Notes under the pieces: generated by a model | What the model was told of the DNA's origin: nothing | Database searches by the model: none | What the model saw: the letters and a program-made list of their open reading frames with translations, nothing else | Translations under genes and position numbers: made by a program | NCBI RefSeq assembly: GCF_003589595.1 | Contig: NW_020654810.1 | Location: 11,735,661-11,799,660 of the forward strand | Direction of reading: 5' to 3' | Length of the DNA stretch: 64,000 bases | Source of the DNA: Hyposmocoma kahamanoa | Taxonomy: Eukaryota; Arthropoda; Insecta; Lepidoptera; Cosmopterigidae | In this document: positions 43,873 to 55,382 of the stretch, in pieces | Layout: every line of letters begins with the position of its first letter | Numbering within the stretch: position 1 is the first letter of the stretch

Positions 43873-44162
43873 AGGCTCAACTCACATTGGCGCAGAGTCG
43901 AAGCGTCGCGACGCTTCATGTTTTTCGCCTATAGCATATTCATCTCTATTTTCCCATAATTAAGATATAAATTTGTGTTATGTGAATATGGAATCGCACG
44001 AGCGCGTTCCTTGCGCGCAGTAAGACATCAGACGCCGACCACACTGTTATCCGGGCGCGCTACTGCGAGTGTCGTTGCGCAACGGCGGTCGTCGCCATGC
44101 GTTTTAGCTGAAAAACAGGACGCGACGCGACGCTTCGACTTTGCGCCAGTGTGAGTTGAGCC
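43873..44162. mobile_element. 290-bp MITE, GC-rich, TAA target duplication
   Basis: Left end GGCTCAACTCACATTGGCGC, AGAGTCGAAGCGTCGCG; the right end is its inverse with two mismatches in the first 34 bp, and weaker pairing extends to about 55 bp. TAA flanks both sides (43870-43872, 44163-44165). Such TAA flanks and GGC ends fit PIF/Harbinger-type MITEs. The interior is CpG-rich and holds no transposase. Confidence 0.75.
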
Positions 44163-44165
44163 TAA

Positions 44166-45084
44166 TAGTATTTTAAAAAAATATGGATGATTCGAGAGAT
44201 TGAGATGCGATTGTTTCATCCCATGTGAGTAGGCTTAGAGGCTATTAAGATATTATAGCACGAAGGAAATAATGTTTAAGAAAAGATAAGTCTTCAAGTC
44301 ATGATTACGGAAAAAAATAATATATTTACATTTATTGGTAAGTAACGTGGAAAATTACCGTATTAGTGTTCAACACAAATACAATCTGCAATTTAGAAAT
44401 GCCTGATTTTCACAAGGCAATGTTTCACCTTGAGGTGAAAGAAAGATATGCGGAACTACATTTATTTTTTGTCACAATATTTTCGCAGACCTGCGAAAAG
44501 TGTTTTGAAATGAAAGGCGCCTACATTTGTTTTCTTCTTATTTTTCCGTCTTTATTTCCAGATAGCGAAATACGCCTAATACTTACATTTTCGAAGAAAA
44601 CACGTACGTAATTATGGAATAAGACTAAAAGAACAATGGAATCCATGTCCATTAAATAATGATTATGTTACCGGCACAAAAAAAAACATAATGTCAGTGA
44701 TTGTCCCCAACTTTTTACTGTACGGACTCTATACGGTCGAATATAAGTCAAATAAACAATTACAAAGAAAAATTACGTTTTTCGCAGACCTGACGTAATC
44801 GCATATTGTTTTAGGCATTACGAATAGCACTCGAAACGTAACCTTGAAACAGACAGAAGATACGTTTTGAAATGTTTCTTATTGCCAGAGAGTTTTTGTG
44901 TCGATACACATTGTTTCACAATTTCAAAGGAATACATTATCTGCGGTCGATGGCTCAGAGCTTTGTCACGTGTGTTAAATTGTAACGAGTTTAGAACTAT
45001 ATTAGGACACGTCTTGTTCACATTATGTTGAAAAAACGAATTGTCTTCTTCATTATAGTGTATGGATATTATTATTATAATTTA
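44166..45084. other. Unassigned AT-rich sequence
   Basis: Short open frames at 44366-44611 (plus) and 44818-45021 (minus) have no known similarity. Confidence 0.35.
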
Positions 45085-45861
45085 TTACGATACAAAGTGA
45101 TGAGACGAACAAGTCGTGCGCCTAGCGGTAAGCGACACTCTCGTCCATGGCAGTTACAGCACCTCATAGAGCTTTAAATCGCAAAGATCTGAGAGGTACT
45201 GTGACTGCGCCCGTCACCCTGAAATAAAAGTTGATAAAGTCTTATTAAATTTATTCCGTAGGTAAAATAAATTTTCACTTGAAAACGTTACAGTCACTCT
45301 CACTTCGTTGATTTCCCTGAGAAGATCGAGCAAGAAGCTATAGGGATTGCTCTTTTCAAATAAACTTAAATGCTATGGAATACACTTTGAATCAAATTTG
45401 TGTGGTTTCTGGAGCCATGTCGTCTTTCCATAAATCTTTATATAACACGTAGTGTTCAATTTTGTAATATGACTTTTCAATAAAAATTTGTTTTTAAAGT
45501 TAGGAAATGATAATCTTAATATATGCTCCGGAATCTTAATGTTAAAAATTTACACAGTTCTCCATAAAAGAGTAGTTTACCTTGGTTAAACGAAATCGTG
45601 GTACCATGAGTTTCGACTTAGCTCTAAGGTTAATATTATAGATATCTTCTGTCTTATTGAATTTATGTCTATTTTTACGGGCATATAAAATATTTGAGTA
45701 ATAAGTCCCATATGCTTGTTATTTCACACCTTATCCTTCAAAACCGGAACGCAGTAATGCTCATACTATTGCTTGACGACAGAAATATCGCGAAATATTG
45801 CGACCTCATGGTCGCAATATTTCCCTGGATGACTCTTTCACAAGTAGCTCTACTACTACAA
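45085..45861 (-). mobile_element. SINE A copy 9, split by LINE F
   Basis: Left half 45085-45241 has GACGAACAAGTCGTGCGCCT and the palindromic core; right half 45713-45861 has CCCATATGCTTGTTATTTCA, AACCGGAACGCAGTAATG and the AGCTCTACTACTACAAAA end. Together they make one element opened within ACAAGTCCC. Confidence 0.8.
45242..45712 (-). mobile_element. LINE F copy 4, inserted in SINE A
   Basis: The plus strand shows TTATTCCGTAGGTAAAATAA, GAAATCGTGGTACCATGAG and GCTCTAAGGTTAATATTATA, the complement of LINE F copy 2. AAGTC is present at both junctions (45237-45241, 45713-45717). The element is 5'-truncated; its tail faces left. Confidence 0.75.
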
Positions 45862-46666
45862 AATCGTTATTGTTTGATTGTTAGTTACATAAAATGGTAG
45901 CTTTTGGTCATAATTACCAAACATACAAAGATGATAAAGGATAGGTCCTACATCTAAATTTTTCTGGACCCCACGATAGCAAATTTAATCCACTGTCGTC
46001 AAAATATCCGAGATTACAAAAGCAAAAGAGCACTTATACTTAATGATACTTCATAATACTCCGAACGAATAAGAGGAGACAAACAAGTTGTTAACAAGAC
46101 AACTTATACCCCAAAACTTTCGCAAGCAATCCAAATTCATAAATTACAATCCATACTCCATTACCTGGAGTACCTGGAGCGAATTTTAGAAGTGTTGTCA
46201 TTTCGTAAATTGCGGACTATATCTATTACGAAAAGCCATTTAATTGGGAGTGTCAACAGTGAAATCGATATACACATCTTGATCGAGTTAGAAACCCTTA
46301 AAGCTTGGTCTCCTTATCTTGCGAGGGGTGTCCCTTGTCACCCCTTGTACACGTTAGGCCTTTCATAGTTTGATGATAATTCAAACAATATCATATATGC
46401 GTAGATACAACTTTTAAATATAAGATTTTTTGCTAAAAATTTTTTATAATTAACGGAACATAATCATTCTTCAAGAATTACCATGAAGTTGCGTTGTTTT
46501 ACTTAGAAATTTTGGAACCTTTGAGAAGTTGAAGTTTGAAATTTTATAATTTAATGGTAAACTAACAACACCACGACAGTAATTTCGTTTCTATATCATG
46601 TCTGCATTTACCTTATTTGTTAATATCTGAATTAAGAAGAAAATTTGCTTGTATGGAGCGCTAGTA
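45862..46666. other. Unassigned sequence
   Basis: Nothing recognised apart from a short GC-richer piece at 46316-46365. Confidence 0.35.
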
Positions 46667-46922
46667 TTGAGTAGCAGTAGAGCTTGTGAAAGAGTTCGTC
46701 CAGGGAAGTACTGCCACCTTAGCAATTTTAGCCGTCAAGCAGAAATGTACGCATTACTACTTTCTGTCACGTTCACGTTGTGGGTGACGGCCACAGTAGC
46801 AGTGCCCCTCAGATCTTTGCAATTATAGCTCTGAGTGGCACTGCAACTTTTATGGACAGGCGTATCGCTTACCACCAGGCGCACGACTCACTCGTCTCGT
46901 CACTTGATATCATAAAAAAAAT
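46667..46922 (+). mobile_element. SINE A copy 10
   Basis: GAGTAGCAGTAGAGCTTGTG start, GGGAAGTACTGCCACC, palindromic core, GGCGTATCGCTTACCACC, and the end CACTTGATATCATAAAAAAA. Confidence 0.85.
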
Positions 46923-46949
46923 GAAAATATTACTATTCCATAATCAAAT

Positions 46950-47690
46950 TATATAGTCAAACAAATTATACTTCAAACCATCAAAACGAAACACTATACA
47001 TTTGCAAAGCAGATTCCCTTGAGAAGATAGAGTAAATAAAGATAAAGATAAATTTATTCTGTATAAATATTTAACCTAAATACCTGAATTTTATTAAATA
47101 ACCTTTTATTTACGCATATACGCCAAACTATCGCAAATAGATAGCTGTTCACGTTTATGATTTAAAGTATTATTAATTTTAAAATATCACTAGTAGAAAC
47201 ACGACTGGGTATCATAGAAAAAGACAACTTCAAAGAGCTAAATTGATAACTCCAACAGAATTTTGCCATCCAAGTACGCGGAAGGTTTATAATTTGTAAC
47301 TTTGTATAAACTTTTCACGATAGTTATATAAACTTATAAGTGGCAAATTTTGAATATCGACAAGAGTCTTGTTACAAAAGCGTATACGTTGCCCTTTCAA
47401 ATGAGTTTGTGAGTGTGAATGCTGCTATCAAAAACATCCAGTATATTTTTATTAAAAACTAAAATTAATACTATTTTTCATGATAAAAATACTATTCTTC
47501 TTAACAAAATTTAATTTTTATAAACCACTGACGCCAGGAATGTTACTTTCTTTAAATTTATTTCTCAGAGACAGGCCTAACAACTGGATAAACATTTAAT
47601 GGCCGCATTTCGCTTATGCAAAATGACGCATGTCATCAAACTGTGGATATAGTTCAGATAAACCAATGTAGAGGATTCGGTGTCTGAAAG
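46950..47690 (-). mobile_element. LINE F-related copy 5, worn
   Basis: AAATTATACTTCAAACCATC and GCAGATTCCCTTGAGAAGA match the 3' part of copies 3 and 4; GCCCTTTCAAATGAGTTTG and TTTAAATTTATTTCTCAGAG match copy 3 further upstream. The ends are approximate. Confidence 0.5.
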
Positions 47691-49092
47691 TTTTCGTATT
47701 TTTTTGATCGATTGTCCTTAAGAGTCTGCAGAACCTATCTCAAGTGCTCGTATGTCCTTTTCAACGTCTCGGAATGAACCGTTATTAAAATTCTCTCTAG
47801 GGTTGATCATACTATTTACTATCATCCAAACGGCAAGTGTTAAGAAACAAAGAAAGAAAATACATTTATTTGTTTACCACAAATGACACCACAAAAAAAA
47901 CGAAACCAAACAAGAAAAACAAAACATAATGGAACGTAAAACGTAAATAAATAATACTTACAAAACAAATTCGGAAATTGAACATAAAATAAATTTAAAA
48001 CATACTATTCATACAAATAAGGATGATGCGACGTTTACTCAATGAGAAATCAGTAATGACATCTCATTAGTTGACGTTTTTGTCCTTCCTTTGGTTAGAA
48101 TGTCAACCTTACCACATCTTAGGGACTCTTGACCTTGATCAGACCCGGCCACGAAATCCAATTAACTATTCACTAGAGATTGATGGTGAGGATATATTGG
48201 AAGATATTTGTCACTGGAATTAATCAGTACGTCACGCCTCAAATTTACGACCACTATTGTTGCTCCTAAAGTCGTCATACACTCGTAAATTATGGGTAGT
48301 GGATTATGCCAAGAAATTCCAGACTATTAAGATAATTCCTATCACTCTTACCGGTAATCACTCTTATCGTTTTTAAATAACCAAACTTTAACTTGGAATT
48401 TTACAGACATAACGAACTAATTTTATTCTACTATTTTTATAACAGAACCGCTTGTTTTTATGTTTATAATATTATTTTCATTAGGTAAAATAGGTAAACA
48501 TATAAACTACAATCTCACCTGATGGTAAGTAATAATGTCGTTGAGGATTAACAAGTGCGCTTCAAATTGCCAGGTGCCAAGATGCCGCCGGTAAATGAAA
48601 TCGAAGAAGAAATAGCGCTAAGTTTTTTAAAAGTGGACAAATAAAAGTTGTTCATTTTAATGTTAGATATTTTGAATATAATGAAATTAATAAGTTCTAT
48701 ATTTAACTATGGCAATAATACGCAAAATACATGAAATAAATTTCATGCCTACAATTGAATCGAGATTATAATATGTCACGTTAATACTAGATTTATTCCC
48801 TATATTTACGACAGAATATGACAAAAGGTCTACCTTCATGAATTAACCAAGACGTTTCTTCGGTACACTATTATTTCAGAACATCATCTACTTACCTAAT
48901 CTATATTTGCATTGTAATATTGGTAATCTATACTATCCATGCCATGATAATTTACAGCAATCGCTGTTATCAGTACTATCGACTGCATTCACCATTATCT
49001 ACTAAATGAAAGTAAACAAACACCTAGTTATCTTTTACATGGACGACCACCTACAAATTGTTGTGTAATTTATTCAGTGTATTTTCAATTTC
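47691..49092. other. Unassigned AT-rich sequence
   Basis: TCTCACCTGATGGTAAGTAA at about 48518-48537 and its surroundings resemble a common lepidopteran LINE 3' region. No gene seen. Confidence 0.35.
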
Positions 49093-49360
49093 TTTTTATT
49101 ATAGGTACCAAGTGACGGGACAAACAAGTCGTGCGCCTGGTGGCTGCAGTGCTACTCAGTGCTTTAAATCGCATAGATCTGAGGGACACTGCCACTGCAC
49201 CCGTCCTTCTGAGAGATAACATAACAAGTCCCATGTGCCTGTTATTTCACCAGCGCCCCAACGCCGCAATTATTACTTTATTGCTTCGCGGCAGAAATAG
49301 ATACGGTGGCCGTACTTCCTTGGACGAACACTTTCATAAGCAGTTTTACTGCTGCTATTC
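49093..49360 (-). mobile_element. SINE A copy 11
   Basis: TATTATAGGTACCAAGTGACGG start, CGTGCGCCTGGTGG, a shortened core, GGCAGAAATAGATACGGTGG and GCAGTTTTACTGCTGCTA. Confidence 0.8.
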
Positions 49361-49713
49361 AATGATAAACATTCACGTTTACTTCTTCACTTACATGTGT
49401 AGGTAGATCAATACGAATGCTAATGTCTTAATTTATTATATAGGAGGAACGAGAAACCTTAGTTTATGCTAATAATTTTATCCATCAAAATATCTTATAC
49501 CCTAAATCCGTTATCAGGTCTAGATTGAATTATTTAACATTATACTTGCTTTCCGTTGCGAATGTTACTAAAACGTCGATTGTTGCTATATTTTTATGAC
49601 AAACAGCGATGTCGACCGATTGTCGTGTGATAGAGAAAAATATTACTGCAGAGAAATGCCGAGAAAACAAGGTGTATTCGATCATACATATATGCACTTG
49701 GCGCTTTTTTCCC

Positions 49714-49743
49714 AAGGTGACCACCAGCAAGGTGACCACCAGT
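49714..49743. repeat. 15-bp tandem duplication
   Basis: AAGGTGACCACCAGC twice in a row with one mismatch at the last base. Confidence 0.8.
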
Positions 49744-50587
49744 TGTTGCAGGTATAACGGCCTTCCGCTTTATTGCCGGCTTTACAGTACTTTGTAGTGC
49801 AGGGTGTGTGGTGCATACGGCCGTGAGGTCCTTAGGGCTTCCATGTGTCGCTCGCGTTGCAAGCGAAGTAAACGGGCTATTGTTTCCCAATATCATTTAT
49901 AGTTGCACCATTTGCATCCAAATTTCCTATGAGTGGGGAAAATATAACTGTAAGTATTCTATTATAATATAACAGGCGCCACGGTATTAATTGCACCCGG
50001 GTCCAATAAGGACTATTCCGTTGATACTTTTTTAGCCTCAACAACACTCATCAGTGCTCAAACAAATGCTCGTCGATTAAGGATACTCTTGACCTAGCCT
50101 TTCTTTAGTTCTCAATTTGGTCACAGTAAATTCGCTTAATCCGCCGTTACCGATTGCCCATTCACTTTCGCCTTATGAATGTGTTCATTCATCGTTTCTA
50201 CATGCCCGAATCATCTTTCAGCGTATATCAATCGCACGCAGTTTTGGGTGTTCTTCGAATTAAATTAAATTTAGTTATTTCAATCGAAATTGACTTGATA
50301 CCACTTGATTAAAATGTAAAAAATCTTTATCCATTATGTTTCGAATACAATCGATTCAAAGGAAACGTGCACTAATAGATTTTTCTAAATCTATCAACCT
50401 AGTATCTTCATCTGAACATTTAATATTATGAAGCGAGCAATCTATTTGGGAAATAAACTTTTCTTAACTAGTTCGTGTCTGGGTGTTCACAATAGTGTCT
50501 CGGAGTTAATTCGTTCGCCTTATAGTGCAGGAGCCCTAGTTTTTGTACTACAGTACTATTATTTGTATTTAATTTATTTCTTATATA

Positions 50588-50621
50588 TTTTTAGTTGTCA
50601 ATATTTACTGACAACTAAAAA
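50588..50621. repeat. 13-bp-arm perfect hairpin
   Basis: TTTTTAGTTGTCA and its exact complement around an 8-nt loop. Confidence 0.8.
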
Positions 50622-50804
50622 TGAGAATTTGTTACATAATATAGATTTCAGAGACATTTTCTGAGGGTATTGGAGATATTATTACAAAATCGAGAAATGT
50701 TAGTATTGAACCTTGCACTCACAATATTATTAATATTAGACTATAGCCATAGTATAATAATAAGACAAATATGGTGACTCTACACATCGTAACAACGCGA
50801 GTAG

Positions 50805-50959
50805 TATATAAGCACGTCCGCCACTAGCACGAACACTTTCACGTGGTGTGTATTATGGACGCACACGTTCGCACAATCTCGCGATGCACTCGCATTGCAC
50901 AACGCAGGTCGTCCCACGCGCCATTAATTATAGAAATGAAGCGGTCGCTCGGGATTTAA
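50805..50959 (+). promoter_or_regulatory. Candidate TATA promoter with short ORF
   Basis: TATATAAG at 50805-50812 is followed 28-36 bp later by TTTCACGTGG (an E-box CACGTG and possible start site), and then by a 34-codon frame from ATG at 50855 to TAA at 50957-50959. The block has many CpG dinucleotides compared with its surroundings. No similarity for the short peptide. Confidence 0.25.
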
Positions 50960-52133
50960 AAAATGACATCAAATACTAAACGTTGTTATTATTGTGTTTG
51001 TGGTAGTTTGAACAAGAGTGTCTGAAATTCAGAATAGTTCAGTATTTAATTTTTATTTCATAATTATACTCTATAATCAAGATACAAATTTGCGATGCTG
51101 GTATCAAGATAATATCAATGCGTAATTGCCAACTACATTGAACAAAGTTTATGTATATATAATATAGCACGAGAGTATTGTGATGAACACTAAATTTTTT
51201 CAAATTATGTCTACAAACAATAGGTACAACTAAAATAATAATGTGATAACCTTACGCTCCGTGTGAAGTGTAGGCATTTACGCGCCAAACAGGCGGGAGT
51301 TACCCTGCTTGCCTTTATTATACTATTCTATAGGATTCTATTAAAAGGATTTAAGGTTTAATATTAACCGAAACCTGCGAATAATGCAAAGGTTGTATGA
51401 TCCTTGAACTTCATTCACCTTTTCCTTTGTAAGTCAACAACAATCTCAATCTAAGTCGGGATTTATTCCATAACTTAGGAAGTGGTAGTTGTTAAGGTTT
51501 CTGTAACACAACACCTTTTGTATGGCACGCCTAAATATTGGATTTCTCACAACATAGTTCGTTTTGTGAGCTTTGTCGTTACATGGTTACTAATGGATGG
51601 AAGTAAATACGTAGACATTGTATACCTACCTCTATATGTAGTGTATTTTATATGACGTAACTTTTCACTTCTTTTATGGTATTAAAACCATATTAACCTA
51701 AGCTATTTAAGATATGCACTTGAAATACATAGGCAATAACGTAATCATGATCATATCAAATCAATCACGCGTGTAAATAATGCGAAAATTCTATAATTGA
51801 GAACTGGACGTAAATTGGTATATCGAAAAGAAAGATAGGATTTTAGGTGCAAAAACAAGGACGCAGTAAAGCATCACGTATTAAAATTAATATAACATAG
51901 TGTTAAATTAACATGATTAAAAATTATTATATCAAATTCTTTGTTTAAAGATTGATAAACATTATAAATTTCTAAAAAATCATATCATCTTAATCAACAG
52001 TCACTGAACGTGTTGGTTGTTTGAAAAAAAAACTGGAATGGTTGAAATCCCACCAAATACAGTATTATAAAAAGAACCAAGTCAAAGTATTGAAATCCGC
52101 AATATTGTGCTAAGATCTTTTGTAGGCAATGTA

Positions 52134-52159
52134 CACACATCAAAAAAAGTTTGCGATCA
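52134..52159 (+). repeat. Tc1 left terminal inverted repeat
   Basis: 26 bp, beginning CACACATCAAAAAAAGTTTG, preceded by the TA target (52132-52133). Exact inverse of 53651-53676. Confidence 0.95.
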
Positions 52160-52280
52160 CTTCGAAAAACTGAAATCTTTTTTGTTACTGTAGATTATAT
52201 TATGATTTTTTCTTCTTTTTAGATTCTTTATTTAAAAATAAATTAGAACATAAAACAATGACCCCGTTCAATTGTTTTTT

Positions 52281-52290
52281 CATATAAAAA
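52281..52290 (+). promoter_or_regulatory. Candidate TATA box of the Tc1 transposase
   Basis: CATATAAAAAGG lies about 100 bp before the transposase ATG and inside the element. A pyrimidine-A start-like TCATTC follows at about 52312. Confidence 0.35.
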
Positions 52291-52384
52291 GGCTTTCAGT
52301 CCTAGCTTACGCTCATTCAGAAATCTGATTTAGTCAATTATAAGCGATTCAAGATATTTTTCGCGGAAAGTTGTGATTGAAAAA

Positions 52385-53416
52385 ATGCCAAGAGGATTAT
52401 CAGAGGTTTTACGAGCTAGAATAGTAACTTTGAGGGAAGAAGGATACACCACGAGAGTAATAGCACGCAGACTTGCTATATCCCAATCCTGTGTCGTGGC
52501 TACGTTGCAGAGGTATCACGGAATGGGGAATTTAGCTGACCGACCCCGCAGCGGTCGCCCAACTGTTTTGACAGCTGCCCAAAAGCGCTATATTAGATTG
52601 CTGGCAGCCCGTGATCCAACAATCAACGCCACTAAAATAAAAGCAGAAGTCAGGGCCGCCTCTGGGCTTGAAGTTAGCACGCAGATCGTTCGCAATTGCT
52701 TGCACCAGGCTGGATTACGAGCACGGAGGTCTTTGCGAGCTCCGCTCAATTCCCGGCAACGTCAACAACGAAGATTGCAGTGGGCTAGACTTCGGCAAAA
52801 TGAAGAAGGTGAGGACGAAAACATTTGGCAAAACTGAATCTTCGTTGACCAATCCCGAATCAGCACTCATCCAGATAACCGACGTGTCCGTGTCTGGAGA
52901 AGACCAGGCGACCGTGAAAGACAAAGAACTGCCACTGGAACAGTTCAGCAAGGTGGAAAATCGGTGTCCTTTTGGGGTGGCATTATGATTGGAGCTAGAA
53001 CGCCTTTGATCCCGTATCGGGGCTTCATGACAGCAGACATGTACAAAGCAGTTGCTATTGATGATATCGTCAGACCATTCCGAGTAAACCATGGGCACCA
53101 ATTTGTACTGGTCGATGATAATGCGCCCGCACATCGAGCTCAACGAGTCAATGCTGCTCTTCAAGAATACGATATCACACGATTAGACTGGCCTGCCGGC
53201 TCGCCCGACTTAAACCCAATAGAGCACGCGTGGGATGCTCTTAAACGAGCAGTATGGAACCGTGAGCCACGTCCCCAGACAGTTCCAGAGCTCAGGGAAG
53301 CCGCTATTGAAGAATGGGATAGGTTACCCCAGGAAATGCTGGATAACTTGATCCTCAGCATGCCCAGGAGGATATTCGCATGTATTCGAGCCAGGGGAGG
53401 AGTTATTTTATATTGA
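52385..53416 (+). pseudogene. Tc1-family DD34E transposase with one in-frame stop
   Basis: Tc1 transposases bind the inverted ends and cut and rejoin DNA at TA sites. The ATG at 52385 opens a 343-codon frame, the usual length. Residues 1-62 hold a first helix-turn-helix with ARRLAISQSCV, then a GRP linker (57-59); a second helix-turn-helix covers about 65-115. Catalytic residues are Asp155 (in VDQS, where most relatives have DES), Asp245 (in VDDNAPAH) and Glu280 (in NPIEHAWD); 34 residues lie between the last two, which defines DD34E. The only visible defect is TGA at 52835-52837 (codon 151), four codons before the first catalytic Asp. Upstream and downstream parts are in the same frame. Without readthrough the product lacks all catalytic residues. 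Confidence 0.9.
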
Positions 53417-53650
53417 ATTCACACCTTTTAATAATAAATTGTTGTTTAAGTTTAATTAAACAGTCTTTTTCTTTCTATGAAATTTCTATCACTAATACAT
53501 TATGATTAATGGCTCAATTTTTTAAAATAAATAATAAAAAATAGTTTTATATTTTAATTTCAAACAGGGTATTCCTATTTAAAGAAAGCATACAACATAG
53601 ATTTTTTCTTGATAAAGTTAAATTTAAAGAATTATAGGAGCTTATGCTAT

Positions 53651-53676
53651 TGATCGCAAACTTTTTTTGATGTGTG
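53651..53676 (-). repeat. Tc1 right terminal inverted repeat
   Basis: 26 bp, exact inverse of 52134-52159, followed by the TA target at 53677-53678. Confidence 0.95.
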
Positions 53677-53678
53677 TA

Positions 53679-55182
53679 CGTTAACCATACCTCGACGAAC
53701 ATGTCAAAAGCACCATAGTAGCACTTACAACCCAGTAATATGAAATTGGTAGCTTTTCGATCGATTTGCAAACACATAACCCTTCACTTACTGCAGACCT
53801 CTCTTTCAATAGCACTCAAATTAAAATTTGAAGTAGTGGGAAACCGTTGTGGGATGAAAGATGATGTAGTGACCAGGATAGAGGGCAGAGTACTTCGGTG
53901 GTTGGTTTGTCATGTGCCTGGAAATAGTAGGGAGCATATAAAATTTAAAATACTATAATTCTACTGTAAGTAGTTGAGGTACATATCATTGTAATATCAC
54001 CGGATTTCTCTGGAATACTTTCATGTCAGTAAATTTCATTTCAATCGGACAAGTGGAAACGAAATAAATGATGATTTTATGAGATCCGTACACTATGTGT
54101 TCTAAGAGCTGATGGTCTTTAAACAGCTGAACAGATGTTCGGATGAACAGATGTTTGATAACATAGCTAAGAACGATCCCGACTAAATTAACCTTAAAAT
54201 AAAAAACCTCTTCGAGGTCAATCTGTCCGTTTGAGACCTACGATGTCACACACAGACATGCACACGACAAACGAGTGTGTATCTGACACAGAGGACCCTG
54301 AAAATTGTCGCTTCTCTTTTTTCAATTAAATACTTTTTTTTTTCAAAATCAAAGGTTAAAAGTTAATCTTACTGACAGTCCTTTGTCTATATACATTGTT
54401 TAATGTCTTTTGTTAAACAAAATCCTTCTTTGCTCAAGCGTTATGAGCCGTCATTGAACTGAACGTTCCTGCACAAATTTACGAACGAGTTAACATAAAA
54501 AGGAAAGGCCAAGTTTTATTGTTTTAAAGCACAATTTTCAACGACTAGATTCACAATCTTATTTTCAATAAAATATTTATAATTTAAGTGCCAATAAACG
54601 GGTATGTATAAAAAGACTGATGTGAGTGAAGGAGACTAAAGAGGTTTGTCAATAGGACAGCGAGTGGAGCATTATAGCCTCTGCCAGCTCCAGTTGAAGA
54701 CACAGCATGATGATGTACATATATGTATGTCGTTACAATTACAAATCGAAGAGGCACTTAAATATTACAAAATACTGTATTATGAATTGTCGGTGGGAAG
54801 TGAACAATAGCTCTTCTACAGTCGGGACTTGCTACATCAGAAGGATATATAGCTCGAGGACTGACCCAATGAAATAATTGATCTCTATTGATTAACGTGG
54901 GTAATACTTCAATAGTCGATTGTACAATTACAGTACAAAAATGTGTTGTCGGTGCCGATACGCAAAATGCTTATGAAGCAACATTAGCATAACAGAGTAA
55001 TTTATACACTAAATATTTACACATCACATTCATGCATTTCACTTTAATTAGTGAATCTTTTTGTATTTTAGAGATTTTGATCACTGAAGATTTGATTTTG
55101 ATGACTATGTTTTCACTGATATAATTTTGAAACGCTGCCAGAAATAATAAGTATAATTTTTTTAGGTCTAACTATTTTTTAA
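53679..55182. other. Unassigned AT-rich sequence
   Basis: A block at 54230-54290 (GTCACACACAGACATGCACA) resembles part of a common lepidopteran repeat. No gene seen. Confidence 0.35.
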
Positions 55183-55382
55183 TTTTTTTTTATAATATTA
55201 TGTCGTGTACCTGATGGTAAGCTACACGCCTATCCATAACAGTTGCAGTGCCACTCAGAGCTTTAAATCGCAAAGATCTGAGGGGCACTGTCACTGCGCC
55301 CGTCACACTGAGACATAAGTTGACAAGTCCCATGTGCCGGCAGGAAATAGACATTTCAGAAGGAGCTCTATTGCTACTACTT
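55183..55382 (-). mobile_element. SINE A copy 12, internally deleted
   Basis: T run with TATAATATTATGTCGTG, intact palindromic core, then a jump from CCCATGTGCC to GGCAGGAAATAG and the AGCTCTATTGCTACTACTTA end. Confidence 0.8.

Larger units (their letters stand above)
49361..52130. other. Unassigned 2.8-kb stretch
   Basis: Holds a 15-bp tandem duplication (49714-49743), a hairpin (50588-50621) and a TATA-containing CpG-richer block (50805-50960). An open minus-strand frame at 49594-49896 (100 codons) has no recognised similarity. Other parts are AT-rich. Confidence 0.35.
52134..53676 (+). mobile_element. Complete Tc1/mariner-family transposon (1543 bp)
   Basis: Both perfect 26-bp inverted ends, TA on each side, and a single transposase frame of the usual Tc1 size lie in the expected order. 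This is a full-length Tc1-type cut-and-paste element with minimal decay, so the insertion looks recent. Confidence 0.95.

Noticed and set aside
52668..52988. 106-codon frame bridging the Tc1 stop
   Set aside because: It is out of frame with the transposase; both halves of the real protein share one frame and only the TGA separates them, so no frameshift is needed.
52715..53164. 149-codon minus-strand open frame
   Set aside because: Shadow of the Tc1 transposase frame.
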